Assembly (NCBI RefSeq): GCF_028554725.1
Contig: NC_071668.1
Span: 48,651,732-48,715,731 of the forward strand
From: Zeugodacus cucurbitae
Lineage: Eukaryota > Arthropoda > Insecta > Diptera > Tephritidae
Reading direction: 5' to 3'
Length of the DNA: 64,000 nt
The notes under the pieces were generated by a model. The model saw only the letters and a program-made list of their open reading frames with translations, had not been told where the DNA came from and searched no databases. Of this stretch, positions 1 to 9,773 are shown piece after piece. The position numbers and the translations under genes are program-made. Numbering within the stretch: position 1 is the stretch's first letter; each line of letters begins with the position of its first letter.

Positions 1-51
1 AAAATCTTCGAAATCGAGTAAATAAAGGCGGCGGTGCGTAAATCATTGCAG
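1..51 (-). pseudogene. Truncated exon-5 fragment, cut by the window start
   Basis: This is the end of the duplicated exon-5 fragment found in every spacer. It has the fragment-specific bases (tcttcgaa, ggcggcgg) and breaks off at GCAG at position 51. The 41-bp MITE-end remnant follows at 52-92. Confidence 0.85.
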
Positions 52-160
52 TGGTGAATGCCACCAAAATTGGCGTAGTAAGTGGGTAGGGGGTTTTTTT
101 TTTAATTGTTAAACTGTTGCTGTCAAGAAGCCATTCTGTTTGTGTTTTTGTAAAGAAATA

Positions 161-166
161 TTTATT
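161..166 (-). promoter_or_regulatory. Poly(A) signal AATAAA of copy 1
   Basis: AATAAA on the minus strand lies about 115 nt after the TAA, in an AT-rich 3' UTR. The same hexamer sits at the same offset in every copy, and again inside each duplicated 3'-end fragment further downstream. The signal is seen; its use is inferred. Confidence 0.6.
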
Positions 167-280
167 TAAAAATTTAAGAAAAATATACAAAAGGATATTA
201 CACTTTGGACCTTATAAATATATAAATGTAAAATTTGTAAAAATAAATAATCGCCAAGCGACTTCAGACGCATTCTGTAA

Positions 281-2275
281 TTATTGTTGAGAAATGCCCT
301 CCATTTCTAAGGCTCGGAAAATCTTAGAAATCGAGTAAATAAAGGCAGCGGTGCGTAAATCATTGCAGAGACCGAATTCATTGGCCACAATCTTAATGCC
401 TGCCCCCGCAGTTTCCATAACTGTTTGTAGTCCTGCGTCTACAATATCCGCCTCCTTCGTACAGTCTCTTATGAGCTTTAACTTTTTGTTTGGCTTGAAC
501 TTATCCTAAATAAATAAATTAAAAAAATTCATATTAACAAATTAACTTATTTGCACGGTGGTCAAAGTTCACTTACCTCGCACTCATTCATGGAGTTAAA
601 GATCTCGTTGATTATGGCTTTCTCGCGTTTAACATTCATTTTGCCATAAGATACATGATTGATATTCTTTAAGTACTCAAAGTAGGATACCGTTACACCG
701 CCAGCATTGCAAAACAAATCCGGTATAATGAGTACATTCTTTTTACGTAATATTTCATCGGCAGCTGGCGTCGAAGGACCATTAGCGCCTTCTAAAATCA
801 TCTTGGCTTGTACACTGTTAGCATTTTCGACAGTGAGAACCTTTTGCATAGAGCAAGGCATTAGTATATCGCATTTTTCACCCAACAAACTGCCCTCTTT
901 TTCGGTGGCTTTGGTATAGCCCTTGATTGATTTATTATTTTTTGCATAATACTCCATTAAGTCCTAAGTATATGAAGAAAATTAAAAAAATATTATCATG
1001 GAGATATTTATTTTCAATACGCCACATACCTTTGGATCAATGCCATTCTCATTTACTAGAGACACGTCAAATTCTTGAACACCGATCAGTTTGGCACCGG
1101 CTTCCACTACAAAAACGGATGCATGGGAACCGACATTGCCAAACCCTTGTACGATCACGGTTTTATCTTTCCAACCAGTCTTCCAGCCTAATAAATCCAT
1201 CCAATCTTTATCCATAATAAAACATTCAGCCGCCTTAAATAGACCACGTCCCGTGGCGGCGGTGCGACCATTTATACCGCCTATTTCTACTGGCTTACCA
1301 GTCGTGATGGCCAATGCATCTACATCGTTATAGCCTAGAAGAACAATTTATTTGTCTATCAAGACGTTTTCTAATATTTCATAAAAAAAAATTACCAAAA
1401 GTTTTAATATATTGATCCACCAACCAACTCATCTCGCGTTGGCTGGTATTCACATCTGGTGCCGGTACATCTATACCCGGACCTATCATATTGCGACGTA
1501 ATAGCTCCATTGTATAGCGACGCGTAATTGTTTGCAATTCTTGTGCAGTATACTTCTTCGGGTCGATACGTATGCCACCCTTGGAACCACCAAACGGTAC
1601 ATTCACGCAAGCCGTCTTAAACGCCATCAGATAAGCCAAAGCGCGTATCTCATCGGCGTCGACGTCCATGGCAAAACGTATGCCTACAAAAGAGGAACGG
1701 ATATTATCAGTCAGTTATATATATCATGCTAGACATCAGCAGTTGAAGCATTGAAAAGGAAGAACATTTTCTTGAAACACACAACTACATGCATATATTC
1801 TAGAAAATTCGTTGAGAAATTTTTTGAATATACCAGCTTTTCTAGAAAAATAATAGCCAATAATATAATTGAACCCACCGCCTTTGAGTGGTAATCTGTG
1901 TCTAGTGTGGTGTGCGCGATAGCCGGTGATTAGCTCGTAATTGCCATCACTTCTTATTATAGGGAAGGTAACTTCCAATAGATTTGTAGTGCAGCCCATC
2001 AATTTAAGCATGGCGGAAACACGTTGTTCACGCTGTTCCTTCTTCATGTAAGGATACTTTTCCAGCTCCTTTATCATCATCGGCTCCATTAGCTGAGCGG
2101 CCGAGTGATAATAATACTCAACCATGTGTGCAAATGGTGGGTCTTTGTCTTTATTGATTTTTTCCAAATGCTTGGGCATCACGTGCTTTTCACGCGTAGC
2201 TCCAAGTCCGGTCCAGTTTAAAACTGTCTTCGATAGTGAAGATCGTAAAAGTTTACCATTTAAAAGGAAGGACAT
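281..2275 (-). CDS. Gdh: Glutamate dehydrogenase, mitochondrial type, copy 1 (5 exons)
   Basis: Exons on the minus strand: 1879-2275, 1396-1683, 1030-1334, 577-963, 281-505. They total 1602 nt, or 533 residues plus TAA, close to the usual animal GDH length. The enzyme interconverts glutamate with 2-oxoglutarate plus ammonia using NAD(P). Visible: a Lys/Arg/Ser-rich N-terminus without acidic residues up to about 28 (likely mitochondrial presequence); K131, K155, the catalytic-Lys motif VPFGGSKGGIRIDP with K167, and PAPD with D209; nucleotide-binding GFGNVG at 292-297; NAGGVTVSYFE at 416-426; LRTAAFIYSI near the C-terminus. All introns are GT/AG. The start is the first ATG; the open frame upstream contains only GTG. 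Copy 1 alone has T369M (codon 847-849). Its 5' flank is the short TTGTA-repeat type. Which GDH paralogue this is cannot be told without a tree. Confidence 0.95.
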
Positions 2276-2669
2276 ATTGCCTTGCGATAATGCAATCCCA
2301 GTTATGATTTTTTTTTGTGTGTTTTTGTAAGAAATTTTTTGCACTCACTTTTTCGGCAATTATTTTGGTATCCGCTGATTTTGTTGTATATTGTATATAT
2401 ACAATTGTATTACGAATATATAAATATTCCACAATATTCAGTAAGAAAATATTTTTTGTTTATTTATTATTTGCGTCAGGTTTTTTTTTGTAATTATTAT
2501 TGTATTGTATTGTATTTTGTATTGTATTGTATTGACTGTTTATGTTTTGCAGTTTTGATTTTTTCTGTTGAAAATATGTTAATGGTAATGTTTTTTTAAT
2601 GTTAATTATTTTATTCTGGCAAAAATTTTGGATTTTGGGGATCGTAAAAAATGACGAATAATGCATAAT
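2276..2669 (-). promoter_or_regulatory. 5' flank of copy 1, TTGTA-repeat variant
   Basis: AT-rich upstream region with no other gene. The 14-bp perfect palindrome TTGTATATATACAA (2391-2404) contains a TATA-like core about 115 bp before the ATG. At 2499-2533 a short TTGTA-type repeat replaces about 95 bp of ordinary sequence found in most copies. Only copies 1 and 6 have this form, which also has TTTTGCAG and AATGGTAATG differences nearby. No transcription start can be fixed by eye. Confidence 0.5.
2281..2348 (-). other. Possible 5'-UTR intron of copy 1
   Basis: A consensus donor (GTGAGT, starting at 2348) and an AG at 2281, five bases before the ATG, would make a 68-bp intron, close to introns 2-4 in size. 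A CATAAC branch-like site lies inside. Against it, the acceptor has no pyrimidine tract. In copy 19 the donor reads GTAAGT (59520), also consensus. A weak candidate. Confidence 0.25.
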
Positions 2670-2900
2670 AACCCCTACCCACTTACTACGCTATTTTTGG
2701 TGCATTTGGTGGATGGATTTTTGGTACCATTCACCACTTTTTTGGTGCATTTTGGTGCATGTGATGCATTGACGCGTGGTGAAAAACCGATTTTTTCACG
2801 GCGCGCAAATGGGGTTATACAGGTCGTATGAGTACCATATTACCAAAAACAGAAAAACAGATATAAGGGTACCAAAAACAGAGGTAAGTGGGTAGGGGTT
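2670..2900. mobile_element. MITE-like element, spacer 1
   Basis: 231 bp bounded by inverted AACCCCTACCCACTTAC; the inverted similarity extends about 33 bp inward with mismatches (TTTTTGGT in both arms). The inside has several TTGGTGCAT-type subrepeats and a GTGAAAAA...TTTTTTCAC hairpin, but no coding capacity. No convincing target-site duplication is visible. The shape fits a non-autonomous DNA transposon; the family is not recognised. This copy shares GCATGTGATGCAT with spacer 6. Confidence 0.65.
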
Positions 2901-3174
2901 TTGATTTTTAATTGTAAAACTGTTGCTGTCAAGAAGCCATTTTGTTTGTGTTTGTGTAAAGAAATATTTATTTAAAAATTGAAGAAAAATATACAAAAGG
3001 ATATTACACTTTGGATCTTATAAATATATAAATGTAAAATGTGTAAAAATAAACAATCGCCTAGCGACTTCAGACGCATTCTGCAATTATTGCTGAGAAA
3101 TGCCCTCCAATTCTAATGCTCGGAAAATCTTCGAAATCGAGTAAATAAAGGCGGCGGTGCGTAAATCATTGCAG
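2901..3174 (-). pseudogene. Duplicated 3' UTR and truncated exon 5, spacer 1
   Basis: Second copy of the gene's 3' end: 3' UTR with its own AATAAA (2967-2972), stop at 3087-3089 and the last 28 codons plus one base, cut at GCAG (3174). It has no splice acceptor and no upstream exons, so it cannot encode a product alone. Compared with true exon 5 and UTR there are about 13 differences. Five lie in coding bases; four are synonymous and one is M527L. These differences are the same in all spacers. Confidence 0.85.
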
Positions 3175-3215
3175 TGGTGAATGCCACCAAAATTGGCGTA
3201 GTAAGTGGGTAGGGG
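3175..3215. mobile_element. MITE-end remnant, spacer 1
   Basis: 41 bp ending in GTAGTAAGTGGGTAGGGG, which matches the reverse complement of the left end of the 231-bp element. It joins the truncated exon-5 fragment to the 3' UTR of the next gene, so it marks the duplication junction. The same remnant follows the fragment in every spacer. Confidence 0.65.
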
Positions 3216-3402
3216 TTTTTTTTTTAATTGGTAAACTGTTGCTGTCAAGAAGCCATTCTGTTTGTGTTTTTGTAAAGAAATATTTATTTAAAAATTTAAG
3301 AAAAATATACAAAAGGATATTACACTTTGGATCTTATAAATATATAAATGTAAAATTTGTAAAAATAAATAATCGCCAAGCGACTTCAGACGCATTCTGT
3401 AA

Positions 3403-5397
3403 TTATTGTTGAGAAATGCCCTCCATTTCTAAGGCTCGGAAAATCTTAGAAATCGAGTAAATAAAGGCAGCGGTGCGTAAATCATTGCAGAGACCGAATT
3501 CATTGGCCACAATCTTAATGCCTGCCCCCGCAGTTTCCATAACTGTTTGTAGTCCTGCGTCTACAATATCCGCCTCCTTCGTACAGTCTCTTATGAGCTT
3601 TAACTTTTTGTTTGGCTTGAACTTATCCTAAATAAATAAATTAAAAAAATTCATATTAATAAATTAACTTATTTGCACGGTGGTCAAAGTTCACTTACCT
3701 CGCACTCATTCATGGAGTTAAAGATCTCGTTGATTATGGCTTTCTCGCGTTTAACATTCATTTTGCCATAAGATACATGATTGATATTCTTTAAGTACTC
3801 AAAGTAGGATACCGTTACACCGCCAGCATTGCAAAACAAATCCGGTATAATGAGTACATTCTTTTTACGTAATATTTCATCGGCAGCTGGCGTCGAAGGA
3901 CCATTAGCGCCTTCTAAAATCATCTTGGCTTGTACACTGTTAGCATTTTCGACAGTGAGAACCTTTTGCGTAGAGCAAGGCATTAGTATATCGCATTTTT
4001 CACCCAACAAACTGCCCTCTTTTTCGGTGGCTTTGGTATAGCCCTTGATTGATTTATTATTTTTTGCATAATACTCCATTAAGTCCTAAGTATATGAAGA
4101 AAATTAAAAAAATATTATCATGGAGATATTTATTTTCAATACGCCACATACCTTTGGATCTATGCCATTCTCATTTACTAGAGACACGTCAAATTCTTGA
4201 ACACCGATCAGTTTGGCACCGGCTTCCACTACAAAAACGGATGCATGGGAACCGACATTGCCAAACCCTTGTACGATCACGGTTTTATCTTTCCAACCAG
4301 TCTTCCAGCCTAATAAATCCATCCAATCTTTATCCATAATAAAACATTCAGCCGCCTTAAATAGACCACGTCCCGTGGCGGCGGTGCGACCATTTATACC
4401 GCCTATTTCTACTGGCTTACCAGTCGTGATGGCCAATGCATCTACATCGTTATAGCCTAGAAGAACAATTTATTTGTCTATCAAGACGTTTTCTAATATT
4501 TCATAAAAAAAAATTACCAAAAGTTTTAATATATTGATCCACCAACCAACTCATCTCGCGTTGGCTGGTATTCACATCTGGTGCCGGTACATCTATACCC
4601 GGACCTATCATATTGCGACGTAATAGCTCCATTGTATAGCGACGCGTAATTGTTTGCAATTCTTGTGCAGTATACTTCTTCGGGTCGATACGTATGCCAC
4701 CCTTGGAACCACTAAATGGTACATTCACGCAAGCCGTCTTAAACGCCATCAGATAAGCCAAAGCGCGTATCTCATCGGCGTCGACGTCCATGGCAAAACG
4801 TATGCCTACAAAAGAGGAACGGATATGATCAGTCAGTTATATATATCATGCTAGACATCAGCAGTTGAAGCATTGAAAAGGAAGAACATTTTCTTGAAAC
4901 ACACAACTACATGCATATATTCTAGAAAATTCGTTGAGAAATTTTTTGAATATACCAGCTTTTCTAGAAAAATAATAGCCAATAATATAATTGAACCCAC
5001 CGCCTTTGAGTGGTAATCTGTGTCTAGTGTGGTGTGCGCGATAGCCGGTGATTAGCTCGTAATTGCCATCACTTCTTATTATAGGGAAGGTAACTTCCAA
5101 TAGATTTGTAGTGCAGCCCATCAATTTAAGCATGGCGGAAACACGTTGTTCACGCTGTTCCTTCTTCATGTAAGGATACTTTTCCAGCTCCTTTATCATC
5201 ATCGGCTCCATTAGCTGAGCGGCCGAGTGATAATAATACTCAACCATGTGTGCAAATGGTGGGTCTTTGTCTTTATTGATTTTTTCCAAATGCTTGGGCA
5301 TCACGTGCTTTTCACGCGTAGCCCCAAGTCCGGTCCAGTTTAAAACTGTCTTCGATAGTGAAGATCGTAAAAGTTTACCATTTAAAAGGAAGGACAT
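3403..5397 (-). CDS. Gdh: Glutamate dehydrogenase, copy 2
   Basis: Exons 5001-5397, 4518-4805, 4152-4456, 3699-4085, 3403-3627; splice sites and frame intact, 533 residues. The one replacement is G164S (codon 4711-4713), which changes the first Gly of the GG-S-K catalytic loop three residues before K167. Glycine is near-invariant there in GDHs, so activity may be reduced; this is inference. The adjacent P162 codon also has a silent change, unique to this copy. Confidence 0.93.
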
Positions 5398-5852
5398 ATT
5401 GCCTTGCGATAATGCAATCCCAGTTATGATTTTTTTTGTGTGTTTTTGTAAGAAATTTTTTGCACTCACTTTTTCGGCAATTATTTTGGTATCCGCTGAT
5501 TTTGTTGTATATTGTATATATACAATTGTATTACGAATATATAAATATTCCACAATATTCAGTAAGAAAATATTTTTTGTTTATTTATTATTTGCGTCAG
5601 GTTTTTTTTTGTAATTATTTTCTTCGAGAACAAATTCAAATCGCTCCGTTCAACACAACTGTTCTTATGAAAATCTCAATATCAACTGAACTGAGAAAAA
5701 TAAATTTGACAATATTGACTGTTTATGTTTTGAAGTTTTGATTTTTTCTGTTGAAAATATGTTAATGTTAATGTTTTTTTAATGTTAATTATTTTATTCT
5801 GGCAAAAATTTTGGATTTTGGGGATCGTAAAAAATGACGAATAATGCATAAT
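5398..5852 (-). promoter_or_regulatory. 5' flank of copy 2, common (long) type
   Basis: This is the form found at most copies. A poly-T tract (8 T here, 9 in copies 1, 3, 4, 5, 6, 8, 12, 17) lies about 30 bp before the ATG. Then come the donor-like GTGAGT, the TTGTATATATACAA palindrome, an AT-rich stretch, and about 95 bp (5620-5713) that is absent from copies 1 and 6. I see no gene. Equivalent stretches run from each ATG to the next MITE-like element, e.g. 8583-9038, 11769-12224, 14954-15409, 21260-21714, 24443-24898, 27626-28080, 30809-31262, 33989-34443, 37171-37626, 40356-40811, 43535-43989, 49900-50354, 53083-53538, 59449-59903, 62631-63085. The flanks of copies 14, 15, 16, 18 and 19 share an A-to-T change in TTTGACAATATTG. 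Confidence 0.5.
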
Positions 5853-6083
5853 AACCCCTACCCACTTACTACGCTATTTTTGGTGCATTTGGTGGATGAA
5901 TTTTTGGTACCATTCACCACTTTTTTGGTGCATTTTGGTGCATTTGATGCATTGACGCGTGGTGAAAAACCGATTTTTTCACGGCGCGCAAATGGGGTTA
6001 TACAGGTCGTATGAGTACCATATTACCAAAAACAGAAAAACAGATATAAGGGTACCAAAAACAGAGGTAAGTGGGTAGGGGTT
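5853..6083. mobile_element. MITE-like element, spacer 2
   Basis: Same 231-bp element; carries GGATGAATTT, shared with spacer 12. Confidence 0.65.
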
Positions 6084-6357
6084 TTGTTTTTTAATTGTAA
6101 AACTGTTGCTGTCAAGAAGCCATTTTGTTTGTGTTTGTGTAAAGAAATATTTATTTAAAAATTGAAGAAAAATATACAAAAGGATATTACACTTTGGATC
6201 TTATAAATATATAAATGTAAAATGTGTAAAAATAAACAATCGCCTAGCGACTTCAGACGCATTCTGCAATTATTGCTGAGAAATGCCCTCCAATTCTAAT
6301 GCTCGGAAAATCTTCGAAATCGAGTAAATAAAGGCGGCGGTGCGTAAATCATTGCAG
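6084..6357 (-). pseudogene. Truncated exon-5 fragment, spacer 2
   Basis: Stop at 6270-6272, break at 6357, MITE remnant at 6358-6398. No fragment-specific novelty noticed. Confidence 0.85.
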
Positions 6358-6587
6358 TGGTGAATGCCACCAAAATTGGCGTAGTAAGTGGGTAGGGGTT
6401 TTTTTTTTTTAATTGTTAAACTGTTGCTGTCAAGAAGCCATTCTGTTTGTGTTTTTGTAAAGAAATATTTATTTAAAAATTTAAGAAAAATATACAAAAG
6501 GATATTACACTTTGGACCTTATAAATATATAAATGTAAAATTTGTAAAAATAAATAATCGCCAAGCGACTTCAGACGCATTCTGTAA

Positions 6588-8582
6588 TTATTGTTGAGAA
6601 ATGCCCTCCATTTCTAAGGCTCGGAAAATCTTAGAAATCGAGTAAATAAAGGCAGCGGTGCGTAAATCATTGCAGAGACCGAATTCATTGGCCACAATCT
6701 TAATGCCTGCCCCCGCAGTTTCCATAACTGTTTGTAGTCCTGCGTCTACAATATCCGCCTCCTTCGTACAGTCTCTTATGAGCTTTAACTTTTTGTTTGG
6801 CTTGAACTTATCCTAAATAAATAAATTAAAAAAATTCATATTAACAAATTAACTTATTTGCACGGTGGTCAAAGTTCACTTACCTCGCACTCATTCATGG
6901 AGTTAAAGATCTCGTTGATTATGGCTTTCTCGCGTTTAACATTCATTTTGCCATAAGATACATGATTGATATTCTTTAAGTACTCAAAGTAGGATACCGT
7001 TACACCGCCAGCATTGCAAAACAAATCCGGTATAATGAGTACATTCTTTTTACGTAATATTTCATCGGCAGCTGGCGTCGAAGGACCATTAGCGCCTTCT
7101 AAAATCATCTTGGCTTGTACACTGTTAGCATTTTCGACAGTGAGAACCTTTTGCGTAGAGCAAGGCATTAGTATATCGCATTTTTCACCCAACAAACTGC
7201 CCTCTTTTTCTGTGGCTTTGGTATAGCCCTTGATTGATTTATTATTTTTTGCATAATACTCCATTAAGTCCTAAGTATATGAAGAAAATTAAAAAAATAT
7301 TATCATGGAGATATTTATTTTCAATACGCCACATACCTTTGGATCAATGCCATTCTCATTTACTAGAGACACGTCAAATTCTTGAACACCGATCAGTTTG
7401 GCACCGGCTTCCACTACAAAAACGGATGCATGGGAACCGACATTGCCAAACCCTTGTACGATCACGGTTTTATCTTTCCAACCAGTCTTCCAGCCTAATA
7501 AATCCATCCAATCTTTATCCATAATAAAACATTCAGCCGCCTTAAATAGACCACGTCCCGTGGCGGCGGTGCGACCATTTATACCGCCTATTTCTACTGG
7601 CTTACCAGTCGTGATGGCCAATGCATCTACATCGTTATAGCCTAGAAGAACAATTTATTTGTCTATCAAGACGTTTTCTAATATTTCATAAAAAAAAATT
7701 ACCAAAAGTTTTAATATATTGATCCACCAACCAACTCATCTCGCGTTGGCTGGTATTCACATCTGGTGCCGGTACATCTATACCCGGACCTATCATATTG
7801 CGACGTAATAGCTCCATTGTATAGCGACGCGTAATTGTTTGCAATTCTTGTGCAGTATACTTCTTCGGGTCGATACGTATGCCACCCTTGGAACCACCAA
7901 ACGGTACATTCACGCAAGCCGTCTTAAACGCCATCAGATAAGCCAAAGCGCGTATCTCATCGGCGTCGACGTCCATGGCAAAACGTATGCCTACAAAAGA
8001 GGAACGGATATGATCAGTCAGTTATATATATCATGCTAGACATCAGCAGTTGAAGCATTGAAAAGGAAGAACATTTTCTTGAAACACACAACTACATGCA
8101 TATATTCTAGAAAATTCGTTGAGAAATTTTTTGAATATACCAGCTTTTCTAGAAAAATAATAGCCAATAATATAATTGAACCCACCGCCTTTGAGTGGTA
8201 ATCTGTGTCTAGTGTGGTGTGCGCGATAGCCGGTGATTAGCTCGTAATTGCCATCACTTCTTATTATAGGGAAGGTAACTTCCAATAGATTTGTAGTGCA
8301 GCCCATCAATTTAAGCATGGCGGAAACACGTTGTTCACGCTGTTCCTTCTTCATGTAAGGATACTTTTCCAGCTCCTTTATCATCATCGGCTCCATTAGC
8401 TGAGCGGCCGAGTGATAATAATACTCAACCATGTGTGCAAATGGTGGGTCTTTGTCTTTATTGATTTTTTCCAAATGCTTGGGCATCACGTGCTTTTCAC
8501 GCGTAGCTCCAAGTCCGGTCCAGTTTAAAACTGTCTTCGATAGTGAAGATCGTAAAAGTTTACCATTTAAAAGGAAGGACAT
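6588..8582 (-). CDS. Gdh: Glutamate dehydrogenase, copy 3 (consensus protein)
   Basis: Exons 8186-8582, 7703-7990, 7337-7641, 6884-7270, 6588-6812. The protein equals the array consensus; the only coding change noticed is a silent one at T350 (ACC/ACA type). Its 3' UTR has GGACCTTATA rather than GGATCTTATA, as in copies 1 and 13-18. Confidence 0.95.
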
Positions 8583-9038
8583 ATTGCCTTGCGATAATGC
8601 AATCCCAGTTATGATTTTTTTTTGTGTGTTTTTGTAAGAAATTTTTTGCACTCACTTTTTCGGCAATTATTTTGGTATCCGCTGATTTTGTTGTATATTG
8701 TATATATACAATTGTATTACGAATATATAAATATTCCACAATATTCAGTAAGAAAATATTTTTTGTTTATTTATTATTTGCGTCAGGTTTTTTTTTGTAA
8801 TTATTTTCTTCGAGAACAAATTCAAATCGCTCCGTTCAACACAACTGTTCTTATGAAAATCTCAATATCAACTGAACTGAGAAAAATAAATTTGACAATA
8901 TTGACTGTTTATGTTTTGAAGTTTTGATTTTTTCTGTTGAAAATATGTTAATGTTAATGTTTTTTTAATGTTAATTATTTTATTCTGGCAAAAATTTTGG
9001 ATTTTGGGGATCGTAAAAAATGACGAATAATGCATAAT

Positions 9039-9269
9039 AACCCCTACCCACTTACTACGCTATTTTTGGTGCATTTGGTGGATGGATTTTTGGTACCATT
9101 CACCACTTTTTTGGTGCATTTTGGTGCATTTGATGCATTGACGCGTGGTGAAAAACCGATTTTTTCACGGCGCGCAAATGGGGTTATACAGGTCGTATGA
9201 GTACCATATTACCAAAAACAGAAAAACAGATATAAGGGTACCAAAAACAGAGGTAAGTGGGTAGGGGTT
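9039..9269. mobile_element. MITE-like element, spacer 3
   Basis: Same element, TTGACGCG form. Confidence 0.65.
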
Positions 9270-9543
9270 TTGTTTTTTAATTGTAAAACTGTTGCTGTCA
9301 AGAAGCCATTTTGTTTGTGTTTGTGTAAAGAAATATTTATTTAAAAATTGAAGAAAAATATACAAAAGGATATTACACTTTGGATCTTATAAATATATAA
9401 ATGTAAAATGTGTAAAAATAAACAATCGCCTAGCGACTTCAGACGCATTCTGCAATTATTGCTGAGAAATGCCCTCCAATTCTAATGCTCGGAAAATCTT
9501 CGAAATCGAGTAAATAAAGGCGGCGGTGCGTAAATCATTGCAG
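9270..9543 (-). pseudogene. Truncated exon-5 fragment, spacer 3
   Basis: Stop at 9456-9458, break at 9543; MITE remnant follows to 9584. Confidence 0.85.
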
Positions 9544-9773
9544 TGGTGAATGCCACCAAAATTGGCGTAGTAAGTGGGTAGGGGGTTTTTTTTTTTAATT
9601 GTTAAACTGTTGCTGTCAAGAAGCCATTCTGTTTGTGTTTTTGTAAAGAAATATTTATTTAAAAATTTAAGAAAAATATACAAAAGGATATTACACTTTG
9701 GATCTTATAAATATATAAATGTAAAATTTGTAAAAATAAATAATCGCCAAGCGACTTCAGACGCATTCTGTAA

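Noticed and set aside
562..957. The 131-, 110-, 96- and 202-231-residue minus-strand frames as separate small genes
   Set aside because: They join in order through GT/AG introns into one 533-residue GDH; each frame overruns an exon into an intron.
1091..1333. Plus-strand frames inside the gene (80, 96, 70, 66 residues)
   Set aside because: They mirror the GDH exons, have no family likeness, and are open only because the opposite strand is coding.
281..2275. Retrocopied genes
   Set aside because: All four introns are kept in every copy and there is no poly(A) tail at the unit joints.
2276..2344. N-terminal extension of the first exon (starts reading MQKIS, MSAKN or MEYLY)
   Set aside because: Those starts are GTG, not ATG, and the frame switches with the 8/9 poly-T length among copies. 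The first ATG is the one used here.
2670..2900. Autonomous transposon
   Set aside because: 231 bp with no transposase frame; at most a non-autonomous element.
2796..2996. 66-residue minus frame repeated in every spacer (MYIFLQF...)
   Set aside because: It runs through 3' UTR and MITE-like sequence; no domain, and it is kept only because the units are recent copies.
6270..6497. 75-residue minus frame ending in the GDH C-terminus as an alternative protein
   Set aside because: It fuses antisense-like UTR sequence to the exon-5 fragment across a poly-T tract of varying length, and is broken in many spacers.
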